Of a stretch of 13,860 nt of DNA, positions 7,184 through 13,860 are shown piece by piece. The stretch covers positions 1 to 13,860 of the forward strand of contig QIDL01000501.1 of NCBI GenBank assembly GCA_003228415.1, written 5' to 3'. The DNA comes from Gammaproteobacteria bacterium (GTDB taxonomy: Bacteria > Pseudomonadota > Gammaproteobacteria > Pseudomonadales > Azotimanducaceae). Below the pieces are notes generated by a model. That model saw only the letters and a list, made by a program, of their open reading frames with translations, had not been told where the DNA came from and did not search any database. Each line of letters starts with the position of its first letter. Within the stretch, counting starts at the first letter, position 1. The position numbers were made by a program, and so were the translations under genes.

Positions 7184-8235
7184 CCTTTGTTGCAAAACCG
7201 AGGGTCCATCACCCGAAATTGCCGGTCAATGAGATCGGCCTGACCCGACGCGACTACGAGGGTCCGGTATCGACGTTGTGTGCCGGGTGCGGACATGACT
7301 CCGTGAGTGCGGCCATTGTTCAAGCCTGCGCCGAGCTATCACTCCCGCCGCACAAGTTTGCGAAGATCTCGGGTATCGGCTGCTCCTCGAAGACGCCCAG
7401 TTACTTTCTGAGCAAGTCTCACGGATTCAATTCGGTCCATGGCCGAATGCCTTCGGTGGCCACAGGGGCAAATCTTGCCAATCGCGATCTCTACTGCATC
7501 GGGGTTTCAGGCGATGGGGACACGGCCTCGATCGGCTTGGGTCAATTTGCGCACATCGTCCGGCGCCGGATCAACATGCTGTATGTGGTCGACAACAATG
7601 GCACCTATGGTCTGACCAAGGGCCAGTTTTCGGCCACCAACGACAAAGGATCGACCAGCAAAAAAGGCTTGCCGAATCTCAATGAACCCATCGATCTCGT
7701 TTCGCTGGCGTTGCAGATCGGTGCGAGTTTCGTCGCGCGTAGCTTCTCGGGAGACAAAAAGCAGCTGGTACCCTTGATCAAGGCCGCTCTGATCCATAAA
7801 GGATTCGGGTTTATCGATGTGATCTCACCGTGTGTGGCGTTCAATAATCACCAGGGTTCCACCAAGAGTTACGACTACATTCGCGATCATAGCGAGCCGG
7901 TGGTCGTGACGGATTATTTCGCCGCACAAGAGGAAATCACCGTGGATTATGCTCCAGGTACCAGCGAGGAGGTCCACATGCCGGATGGATCTGTGTTGTG
8001 CCTGCAAAAGCTCGACGAAAAGTTCGATGTTCACGATAAAGTGCATGCGCTGAATTACGTGCAGACCCGCCAGGCACAGGGAGAGGTGGTGACCGGTCTG
8101 CTTTACGTCGATCCGGATGCTTCCGATTGCCACGAAGTATTGGATACCGTCCAGCGTCCGCTCAACGAGCTCGATGTCGATGATCTGTGTCCAGGCAATG
8201 CGGCTCTCGAAATGGTCAATGCTGGCTTTCGCTAG
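7180..8235 (+). CDS. korB: 2-oxoacid:acceptor oxidoreductase, beta subunit (TPP and [4Fe-4S] binding)
   Basis: Beta subunit of 351 residues that binds the thiamine diphosphate and the proximal [4Fe-4S] cluster. CAGCGH supplies C34 and C37, GIGCSSKT supplies C68 and ISPC supplies C218, the expected four-cysteine set of this family. The TPP and Mg2+ motif is GDGD at 111-114 followed by VDNNGTYGLTKGQ at 137-149. The segment HGRMPSVATGANLAN at 87-101 is also characteristic. There is no added ferredoxin domain here; those clusters sit in the GltD-like subunit two genes upstream, which fits a three-subunit complex. The ATG overlaps the alpha stop (ATGA) and has a good GAGGTGAAG ribosome binding site, implying translational coupling. 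The 70 bp after the stop show no convincing terminator. Confidence 0.92.
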   Translation: MTFVAKPRVHHPKLPVNEIGLTRRDYEGPVSTLCAGCGHDSVSAAIVQACAELSLPPHKFAKISGIGCSSKTPSYFLSKSHGFNSVHGRMPSVATGANLANRDLYCIGVSGDGDTASIGLGQFAHIVRRRINMLYVVDNNGTYGLTKGQFSATNDKGSTSKKGLPNLNEPIDLVSLALQIGASFVARSFSGDKKQLVPLIKAALIHKGFGFIDVISPCVAFNNHQGSTKSYDYIRDHSEPVVVTDYFAAQEEITVDYAPGTSEEVHMPDGSVLCLQKLDEKFDVHDKVHALNYVQTRQAQGEVVTGLLYVDPDASDCHEVLDTVQRPLNELDVDDLCPGNAALEMVNAGFR

Positions 8236-8313
8236 CGTTTTGCAGGACATCGGGGTCTATACGCGGAAAACCCGAAAAATACATCTAACTACAAGAGCAG
8301 CACCGTACAACGG

Positions 8314-8342
8314 TTGCCCCGTACCCGACAAATTCCCATAAT
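8314..8342 (+). promoter_or_regulatory. Sigma-70-type promoter for the GAPDH gene
   Basis: TTGCCC at 8314-8319 (4 of 6 matches) is separated by exactly 17 bases from CATAAT at 8337-8342 (5 of 6). Transcription would start near 8349, giving a leader of about 23 bases that just includes the GAGG ribosome binding site at 8361-8364. This supports independent expression of GAPDH from the 2-oxoacid operon. The rest of 8236-8313 shows nothing clear. Confidence 0.55.
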
Positions 8343-8371
8343 ACGCGCCCTCGTAGACCTGAGGATTTGCC

Positions 8372-9841
8372 GTGGCCCTACCGAGTCTCGACGACTACTT
8401 CCCCGATTGGAAAGAACGTGAAGCCCTGGCGGAGGCGATGATCCCTATCATTGGCCGTCTCTACCGACGTAACGTCGTGACCTATTGTTATGGACGAGCT
8501 CTTTACAACCAGAGCGTGATCAAAATCATGAAGACGCACCGCTATGTGCGTCAGATTGCTCAGAACGAGCTGTCGGAATTCGAGAGCTACCCTATTCTCG
8601 AGGCGCTCTCGCAGATTGACCTGGGACCTTCTCATATCGATGTAGGAAAGCTCGCCATAAAATTCATGGCAGAGTCGAAGGATAATGGTGTGACCCCGAT
8701 GGCGTTCTGCGAGCAGGAGTGCGCAGAGGTGATCGGCCGTCATGTGCCACCGCTGGAAAAACCTCAAGACATCGTCCTCTACGGATTTGGCAGGATCGGT
8801 CGGCTGTTGGCACGTTTGCTGGTTGAGAAGACCGGTAGCGGGCATCAATTGCGGTTACGCGCCATAGTTGTTCGAGGCGGTAGAGAAGGCGATCTTGCCA
8901 AGCGGGCATCTTTGATGCGGCGTGATTCAGTCCACGGCAGCTTCGCCGGTACGCTCAGGGTGGATGAAGAGAATCAGTGCATCATCGCAAATGGCAACGT
9001 CATCAACGTCATATACGCAGACCAGCCGAGCGATGTGGACTACACACAATACGGTATCTCTGACGCCATCGTGATCGACAATACCGGTGCCTGGCGGGAC
9101 GAGGAAGGATTGGGTGCGCATCTCAAGTGCCCGGGCACCGCGAAGGTACTGCTCACCGCGCCAGGCAAGGGTGCGGTCAAGGACATTGTCTCTGGCGTGA
9201 ATGGGCGCGATCTGGAGCCCACGGATACCATCATTGCCGCGGCATCCTGCACCACCAATGCGATCGTGCCGGTGATGAAGGCCATGAATGAGGAGTTCGA
9301 GATCGTCTCAGGCCATATGGAAACGGTACACGCTTATACCAACGACCAGAATCTGATCGATAATTACCACAGGAAGAATCGTCGTGGCCGTGGTGCAGCG
9401 ATGAATATGGTGATCACCGAAACCGGCGCCTCGTCGGCTGTCGTCAAACTTCTTCCTGATTTAGCCGGTAAGCTGACCGGTAACGCCATTCGAGTGCCGA
9501 CACCCGACGTCTCTCTGGCGATTCTGAACCTGACATTGGCCCGTGATACCACGCTTGAGGAGGTCAACCAATTTCTTCGAAATATCTCCCTGAATTCCAA
9601 TATGCAGCGCCAGATAGACTTCACCACATCGCCGGAGGTGGTTTCCAGCGATCTCGTCGGTAATCGGCATGCGTGTATCGTCGATGGCGTAGCAACCATC
9701 GTCAAAGACAACAAGGCCGTGCTCTATGTCTGGTATGACAACGAGTTCGGTTATGCCTGCCAGGTGGTCCGGGTGGTACAGAAATGGGCCGGAATTTCCT
9801 ATCCCCTGATCCCAACAGATGTGGTACAGCAGGGATTCTAG
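8372..9841 (+). CDS. gap: Glyceraldehyde-3-phosphate dehydrogenase, long form with N-terminal extension
   Basis: Interconverts glyceraldehyde 3-phosphate, phosphate and NAD(P)+ with 1,3-bisphosphoglycerate in central carbon metabolism. It has 489 residues against about 330 for E. coli GapA. Residues 1-132 form an added, mostly helical N-terminal region (LAEAMIPIIGRLYRR near the start). The Rossmann motif GFGRIGR follows at 138-144, then catalytic Cys293 in ASCTTN and the partner His320 in METVHAYTNDQ. The C-terminus has the family's YVWYDNEFGYACQVVR. All catalytic residues are present, so the enzyme should be active. Long forms of this kind next to nqr are known in Pseudomonas and relatives, where I would infer a gluconeogenic role, but direction and cofactor are not readable here. 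The GTG start at 8372 is set by GAGG at 8361-8364, seven bases upstream. The gene has its own promoter and a downstream terminator. Confidence 0.94.
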   Translation: MALPSLDDYFPDWKEREALAEAMIPIIGRLYRRNVVTYCYGRALYNQSVIKIMKTHRYVRQIAQNELSEFESYPILEALSQIDLGPSHIDVGKLAIKFMAESKDNGVTPMAFCEQECAEVIGRHVPPLEKPQDIVLYGFGRIGRLLARLLVEKTGSGHQLRLRAIVVRGGREGDLAKRASLMRRDSVHGSFAGTLRVDEENQCIIANGNVINVIYADQPSDVDYTQYGISDAIVIDNTGAWRDEEGLGAHLKCPGTAKVLLTAPGKGAVKDIVSGVNGRDLEPTDTIIAAASCTTNAIVPVMKAMNEEFEIVSGHMETVHAYTNDQNLIDNYHRKNRRGRGAAMNMVITETGASSAVVKLLPDLAGKLTGNAIRVPTPDVSLAILNLTLARDTTLEEVNQFLRNISLNSNMQRQIDFTTSPEVVSSDLVGNRHACIVDGVATIVKDNKAVLYVWYDNEFGYACQVVRVVQKWAGISYPLIPTDVVQQGF

Positions 9842-9845
9842 GATT

Positions 9846-9870
9846 AATGATTCCTCAAGGGGTCATTTTT
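9846..9870 (+). terminator. Intrinsic terminator of the GAPDH gene
   Basis: ATGATTCC (9847-9854) pairs with GGGGTCAT (9859-9866) across a TCAA loop, using two G-U wobbles. An A/T pair extends the base, and a run of T follows to 9870. It begins five bases after the GAPDH stop codon. This separates GAPDH transcription from the nqr operon. Confidence 0.7.
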
Positions 9871-9902
9871 CTCATCAGACCGGCCAAATAGTGCGAGAAC
9901 GT

Positions 9903-9930
9903 TTGCAAGGGCAGGGCGCGCCACTATAAT
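9903..9930 (+). promoter_or_regulatory. Promoter of the nqr operon with perfect TATAAT
   Basis: TATAAT at 9925-9930 matches the -10 consensus exactly. TTGCAA at 9903-9908 (4 of 6) lies 16 bases upstream. The start would be near 9937, giving a leader of about 110 bases before the nqrA ATG. The -10 box is flanked by GCCAC (9920-9924) and GTGGC (9935-9939), and an 8-bp palindrome GGCGCGCC (9915-9922) sits in the spacer; either could be a repressor site, but this is speculative. Confidence 0.6.
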
Positions 9931-9943
9931 CCGCGTGGCCTGC

Positions 9944-9948
9944 GGAGG
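9944..9948 (+). promoter_or_regulatory. Shine-Dalgarno-like GGAGG in the nqrA leader
   Basis: GGAGG lies 12 bases before a TTG at 9961 that opens a frame continuous with nqrA and would add 29 residues. The canonical nqrA ATG at 10048 has no visible ribosome binding site of its own. The GGAGG is therefore either the real initiation signal for a longer NqrA, with unusually long spacing, or fortuitous. Confidence 0.3.
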
Positions 9949-10047
9949 TACTCGCGCGCCTTGCCGAAGTCGTTTCTTACGCGACCAGATTTGATTGGAT
10001 TCCTGGCGGCGACCACCTTGGGTGCCCAACACAGAACGTTTTCGACG

Positions 10048-11391
10048 ATGATTAAAATTAGTAAAGGTCTCGACTTGCCTATTTCCGGCCGACCGGAGCA
10101 GGTGATTGAAGACGGCCGTGAGGTGCGTTCGGTCGCCGTACTGGGTGAAGACTATCCCGGAATGAGACCCACGATGATCGTGAAAGTGGGTGATCTGGTC
10201 CGAAAAGGACAGCCGCTTTTCTCAGACAAGAAAAACGAGGGGGTCGTTTACACCGCCCCTGCCGCCGGCCGGATCGGCAGCATCAACCGTGGCGCCAAGC
10301 GGGCGTTGCTTTCTGTGATCATCGAATTGGAAGGTGACGATGCCGAGAGCTTCCAGGGCGTTGGTGCTGGCGGAATCGCCAGCCTCGATCACGATACGGT
10401 AACCGAAACACTGCAGCGCAGTGGACTCTGGACGTCACTGCGCACCCGCCCTTTCAGCAAGGTACCTGGCATTGGCACCAGGCCCCACTCTATCTTCGTG
10501 ACCGCCATCGATACCAATCCACTGGCGGCCGATCCGACGGTCGTCATCGAGGCGAGCGGCGCCGAGTTCAGTGCCGGGCTGGATGTGATCGCGAAGCTCA
10601 CGAATGGGAAGGTTTACGTCTGCCAGGAAAGCGGAAGGACGTTGCCTTCCGGCAGCGATGACAGACTTTCGGTGCAGGAATTTGCCGGGCTGCATCCTGC
10701 CGGTTTACCTGGCACCCACATTCATTTTCTCGATCCTGTGAGTGCGAGTAAAACGGTCTGGTTCGTGAACTATCAGGACGTCATTGCCATCGGCGATCTG
10801 TTCCTGACCGGCACGCTCAATGCGACGCGAGTCGTTGCGCTCGGCGGTCCCGGCGTGGAGCGACCTCGGTTGCTGCGCACGATCATTGGTGCCAACCTCG
10901 AAGAGCTGACAGCCGGTGAACTCGATGGTGCTGATAATCGATTGATCTCGGGCTCCGTGTTGTCTGGACACTTCGCCGAATCCCCGGTTGCGTTCCTCGG
11001 CCGCTATCACCTGCAGGTTTCCGTGTTGCCGGAAGACCGAGAACGCCGCCTGATTGGCTACCTGACCCCGGGCAAGGATCGCCACTCGGTGTTTCCGATC
11101 TATCTGTCCAAGTGGCTGGGTGAGAAGGGGATTCGATTTTCCACCTCCTTGAACGGCAGTCCCCGCAGCATGGTGCCAATCGGTACCTACGAATCTGTGA
11201 TGCCGATGGACATACTCCCGACACAATTGCTCAGAAGCCTGCTGGTCGGGGATCTCGATTCGGCGATCAATCTTGGTTGTCTGGAACTCGATGAGGACGA
11301 TGTTGCCTTGTGTACCTACGCATGTCCTGCGAAATACGAATACGGCCCGGTGCTGAGAGCGGTGCTGGAAACCATAGAGAAGGAGGGTTGA
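10048..11391 (+). CDS. nqrA: Na+-translocating NADH:quinone reductase subunit A
   Basis: Peripheral cytoplasmic subunit of the Na+-NQR complex, which oxidises NADH, reduces ubiquinone and exports Na+ across the inner membrane. From ATG 10048 the product has 447 residues, matching the usual length of about 446. It opens with MIKISKGLDLPISGRPEQ, the classic NqrA N-terminus. A VGDLVRKGQPLFSDKKNEGV segment and SINRGAKRALLSV follow within the first 95 residues, the RnfC-like barrel region. The C-terminal part has LELDEDDVALCTYACPAKYEYG, typical of the family, although NqrA binds no Fe-S cluster. An in-frame TTG at 9961 would add 29 residues unlike known NqrA; I prefer the ATG by homology although no ribosome binding site precedes it. 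First gene of the operon, one base ahead of nqrB. Confidence 0.95.
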   Translation: MIKISKGLDLPISGRPEQVIEDGREVRSVAVLGEDYPGMRPTMIVKVGDLVRKGQPLFSDKKNEGVVYTAPAAGRIGSINRGAKRALLSVIIELEGDDAESFQGVGAGGIASLDHDTVTETLQRSGLWTSLRTRPFSKVPGIGTRPHSIFVTAIDTNPLAADPTVVIEASGAEFSAGLDVIAKLTNGKVYVCQESGRTLPSGSDDRLSVQEFAGLHPAGLPGTHIHFLDPVSASKTVWFVNYQDVIAIGDLFLTGTLNATRVVALGGPGVERPRLLRTIIGANLEELTAGELDGADNRLISGSVLSGHFAESPVAFLGRYHLQVSVLPEDRERRLIGYLTPGKDRHSVFPIYLSKWLGEKGIRFSTSLNGSPRSMVPIGTYESVMPMDILPTQLLRSLLVGDLDSAINLGCLELDEDDVALCTYACPAKYEYGPVLRAVLETIEKEG

Positions 11392-11392
11392 G

Positions 11393-12577
11393 GTGAACCT
11401 TCGCTCTCTCATGGATAAGATCGCGCCCTACTTCGACCGGGGTGGCCGGTTTGAAGCGCTGTTCCCGATGTTCGAAGCGATCGATACCGCGCTCTACACG
11501 CCGGGACAGGTTACCGGCCGTGCCTCCCACGTTCGCGACGGATTGGATCTCAAGCGGATCATGATGACGGTCTGGTTGTGTGCCTACATTCCTGCCTTTG
11601 TGGGCAGTTACTTCGTCGGGTTGCATGCCAACGAAGCCATGCAGGCAATTGGCGCCAGCAGCATCGATAACTGGCGTGGACTGTTTCTCGACGTGGTGAT
11701 CGGATACAACCCCGAAAGCCTTTGGGACAATGTGATTCACGGGCTGGCCTACTTCATACCTCTCTACATTGTCGTATTCTTAGCCGGGATTGCGTTCGAA
11801 ATCTGGTTCGCTGCCAAGCGGGGCCACGAGGTCAATGAGGGTTTCTTCGTTACCAGCATTCTCTTCACGCTGACCCTGCCTGCCAGCACGCCACTGTGGA
11901 TGGCAGCGGTGGGCATCATCTTCGGGGTGGTCATTGGTAAGGAGGTTTTCGGGGGCACCGGGAAGAATTTCCTGAACCCGGCACTGACAGGTCGTGCCTT
12001 TCTCTATTTTGCCTATCCTGGAGCGATGAGCGGAGATGCGGTATGGGTTGCCATAGATGGTTACACCCGTGCGACCGCCTTAGGTACCGCCGCGCTCGGC
12101 GAGGGCTATGGTGTCGAGTGGTGGGATGCCTTCATCGGCAACATGGCAGGATCACTGGGCGAAACGTCTACTCTGGCCATTCTGCTTGCAGCAGTGATTT
12201 TGCTGGCGAATCGAATTGCCTCCTGGCGCATCATGCTGGGTTGTGTGGCTGGACTGTTTGCCGGGTCTCTGTTTTTCAATGCCATAAGTTCTGACAATCC
12301 CATGTTCGATGTACCGTTTCACTGGCATCTGGTGCTCGGCGGGTTTGCCTTCGGCACGGTTTTCATGGCCACAGATCCTGTGTCGGCGGCCATGACCGAT
12401 GTGGGCCGCTTGCTCTACGGTATCCTGATCGGAGTGATGTGCGTGCTCATTCGGGTTGTGAATCCGGCCTTCCCCGAAGGCATAATGCTTGCGATTTTGT
12501 TCGGCAATTTGTTCGCGCCGCTCATCGATCACTTTGTCGTGCAATCCAATATCAAACGGAGGATGGCTCGTGTCTGA
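11393..12577 (+). CDS. nqrB: Na+-translocating NADH:quinone reductase subunit B
   Basis: Integral membrane subunit that carries a covalent FMN and riboflavin and forms much of the Na+ path. It has 394 residues, close to the roughly 410 of Vibrio. The start is GTG 11393, set by AGGAGG at 11381-11386 six bases upstream; the nqrA stop ends two bases before it. The soluble N-terminus (LFPMFEAIDTALYTPGQVT) is followed by many hydrophobic spans, for example about 57-77, 117-140, 150-169, 171-187, 258-274, 280-297, 312-328 and 340-357. Conserved NFLNPALTGRAFLYFAYP lies at 192-209. The FMN attachment site is read as DGYTRAT at 222-228, with Thr228 as acceptor; Arg226 replaces the usual small residue. 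The C-terminal GGFAFGTVFMATDPVSA is typical. It overlaps nqrC by 8 bases. Confidence 0.95.
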   Translation: MNLRSLMDKIAPYFDRGGRFEALFPMFEAIDTALYTPGQVTGRASHVRDGLDLKRIMMTVWLCAYIPAFVGSYFVGLHANEAMQAIGASSIDNWRGLFLDVVIGYNPESLWDNVIHGLAYFIPLYIVVFLAGIAFEIWFAAKRGHEVNEGFFVTSILFTLTLPASTPLWMAAVGIIFGVVIGKEVFGGTGKNFLNPALTGRAFLYFAYPGAMSGDAVWVAIDGYTRATALGTAALGEGYGVEWWDAFIGNMAGSLGETSTLAILLAAVILLANRIASWRIMLGCVAGLFAGSLFFNAISSDNPMFDVPFHWHLVLGGFAFGTVFMATDPVSAAMTDVGRLLYGILIGVMCVLIRVVNPAFPEGIMLAILFGNLFAPLIDHFVVQSNIKRRMARV

Positions 12578-13403
12578 ATCCAGCGATTTAAACAAGCCCT
12601 CTTCAGACAAAAAATTTGATAAAGAAGGGCTCAAAAACGTTCTGTTCGTGGCTATCTCGGTTTGTCTGGTCTGTTCGGTCGTGGTGGCATCGTCGGCCGT
12701 TCTTCTGAAGCCGATGCGGATCCTGAATCAGGAACTGGATCGGAAACAGAACATCCTTCGTGCGGCGGGACTGTTGCCCGAGCGAGCCAAAGTGGATGAG
12801 CTGGGTCGTGGAATTGATGAGCTGTTCTCCGAATTCGAAGTGCGTGCGGTGGACCTCAATACCGGTGAGTTTATCGATGGCGTTGATGTGACATCTTACG
12901 ACCCGATCAAAGCTTCCAAGCGGATAGAGGACTCGCTGGACCTCACCAGCGATCAGGACATTGCGGTGATCGGACGCAGAGAGAACGTATCGCTGGTCTA
13001 TTTGAAAATTCGCGACGGAGTGCTCGACAAGGTGGTGATTCCAGTTCGTGGCTATGGATTGTGGGGAACGTTGCTGGGTTATCTGGCGCTGGAAGGTGAC
13101 ATGGAAACCATCGCAGGACTCGGATTCTACTTTCACAAGGAAACACCCGGGCTTGGCGGAGAGGTCGACAATCCGAAATGGAAGCGCCTCTGGCGAGACG
13201 TGAAAGCTTTTGACGAAGCGGGTCTTCCGGCAGTTCGTTTGGTCAAGACTCGTTCCGCTTCCGGCTCGGAAGCGGCGCGCCACGAGGTCGATGCGCTCTC
13301 CGGCGCCACGCTGACCTCCCGAGGAGTGCAGAATCTCGTGCGCTTCTGGACGGGGGAGCTCGGCTTCGGTTCGGTGTTGAAAAATCTCAAAACAGCCAGC
13401 TGA
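12570..13403 (+). CDS. nqrC: Na+-translocating NADH:quinone reductase subunit C
   Basis: Membrane-anchored flavoprotein subunit carrying a covalent FMN in its periplasmic domain. It has 277 residues from GTG 12570 against about 257 in Vibrio; the excess is a charged N-terminus ahead of the anchor. One membrane segment covers about 24-46. FMN attaches through ApbE (Ftp) at Thr247 in DALSGATLTS (241-250), which fits the flavinylation motif well. GLGFYFHKETPGLGGEV at 183-199 is a family hallmark. The GTG has GGAGGA at 12558-12563, six bases upstream. The frame is open further upstream inside nqrB, but starting there would put unrelated sequence before the anchor. It overlaps the nqrB stop by 8 bases, so translation is probably coupled. 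Confidence 0.95.
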   Translation: MSESSDLNKPSSDKKFDKEGLKNVLFVAISVCLVCSVVVASSAVLLKPMRILNQELDRKQNILRAAGLLPERAKVDELGRGIDELFSEFEVRAVDLNTGEFIDGVDVTSYDPIKASKRIEDSLDLTSDQDIAVIGRRENVSLVYLKIRDGVLDKVVIPVRGYGLWGTLLGYLALEGDMETIAGLGFYFHKETPGLGGEVDNPKWKRLWRDVKAFDEAGLPAVRLVKTRSASGSEAARHEVDALSGATLTSRGVQNLVRFWTGELGFGSVLKNLKTAS

Positions 13404-13418
13404 CAGACAGGGTAAGAC

Positions 13419-13860
13419 ATGTCCACGCAAAGAGAAGTTCTGGTTGATCCGATATTCAACAACAACCCTGTCGCCTTGCAGGTGTTGGGAATCTGTTCGG
13501 CGCTGGCTGTTACCGTCAATATGTCCACGACGCTGGTCATGGCTGCCGCAGTGATCTTCGTCACCACGATGTCGAACGTTGCGGTATCGGTGGTTCGCAA
13601 CCGGGTGCCCAGCAGTATTCGAATCATCGTGCAGATGACCATCATCGCATCGCTTGTGATTGTGGTGGACCAGGTCCTGCAAGCGGTGGCTTACGATATT
13701 TCCAAGAGCCTTTCCGTGTTCGTCGGCCTGATCATTACCAACTGCATTGTCATGGGCCGGGCCGAAGCATTCGCCATGCAGAACGGTCCCGTGCTTTCAG
13801 CCCTGGATGGCCTTGGGAACGGTGCCGGCTATAGCGTCATTCTCATTGGAGTGGCACTGG
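13419..13860 (+). CDS. nqrD: Na+-translocating NADH:quinone reductase subunit D, N-terminal 147 residues (3' end outside window)
   Basis: Integral membrane subunit that, with NqrE, holds an intramembrane [2Fe-2S] cluster. The first 147 of about 210 residues are present, from ATG 13419, fifteen bases after the nqrC stop, with AGGGTAAG ahead as a weak ribosome binding site. It opens MSTQREVLVDPIFNNNPVALQVLG. Cys26 (GICSAL) and Cys109 (ITNCIVMGRAEAFAM) occupy the positions of the two NqrD cluster ligands. Hydrophobic spans lie at about 36-53, 66-88 and 98-112. NqrE and NqrF are expected just beyond the window. Confidence 0.95.
   Translation, partial: MSTQREVLVDPIFNNNPVALQVLGICSALAVTVNMSTTLVMAAAVIFVTTMSNVAVSVVRNRVPSSIRIIVQMTIIASLVIVVDQVLQAVAYDISKSLSVFVGLIITNCIVMGRAEAFAMQNGPVLSALDGLGNGAGYSVILIGVAL

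Noticed and set aside
8250..8280. Possible terminator after the beta subunit gene (GGGGT and ACCC pairing)
   Set aside because: The stem is only about five pairs with a long loop and is followed by A rather than T, so it does not qualify.
12603..13682. A 359-codon open frame on the minus strand
   Set aside because: It lies opposite nqrC and the start of nqrD, which are unambiguous by motif. Its translation is rich in His, Arg and Gln with no recognisable domain, as expected for an antisense shadow in GC-rich DNA.
1..13860. Mobile elements, CRISPR arrays, tRNA or rRNA genes
   Set aside because: I saw no transposase or integrase reading, no regularly spaced repeats and no tRNA-like or rRNA-like sequence. 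Gene order and composition look uniformly chromosomal.

Overview
The window reads as a chromosomal segment from an aerobic or facultative gammaproteobacterium. The evidence is a very E. coli-like Mfd protein, a Na+-translocating NADH:quinone reductase (nqr) operon, and a long-form GAPDH sitting beside nqr and near mfd. From memory, a similar mfd / GAPDH / nqr neighbourhood occurs in Pseudomonas. Base composition looks moderately GC-rich and even throughout. I see no insertion sequence, phage gene, CRISPR array, tRNA or rRNA. Family or genus cannot be fixed from this sequence alone.

Layout. (1) Positions 1-2306, minus strand: the N-terminal two thirds of mfd, running off the left edge. (2) Positions 2307-2357: a 51-bp divergent intergenic gap. 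(3) Positions 2358-3398, plus strand: a membrane-anchored protein with a TPR-like middle and a retropepsin-type aspartic protease domain. (4) Positions 3399-3578: an intergenic stretch with a large hairpin and a perfect palindrome. (5) Positions 3579-8235: a three-gene operon with ATGA overlaps, encoding a GltD-like FAD/NAD(P)H oxidoreductase with extra ferredoxin domains, then the gamma-alpha fusion and the beta subunit of a 2-oxoacid:acceptor oxidoreductase. (6) Positions 8372-9841: a 489-residue GAPDH with its own promoter and a downstream intrinsic terminator. (7) Positions 10048-13860: nqrA, nqrB, nqrC and the start of nqrD, led by a promoter with a perfect TATAAT.

How the genes fit together. 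The three-gene module is predicted to oxidise a 2-oxoacid (2-oxoglutarate is the best guess) to its acyl-CoA. Electrons would pass through several iron-sulfur clusters to FAD and NAD(P)+, like the KorABC-type 2-oxoglutarate:NADP+ oxidoreductase described from Azoarcus. GAPDH makes or uses NAD(P)H in central carbon flow. NQR oxidises NADH, reduces quinone and pumps Na+. The region is therefore rich in redox and central-metabolism genes next to a DNA repair gene. The 2-oxoacid oxidoreductase module is the least ordinary element here; the rest is largely housekeeping.
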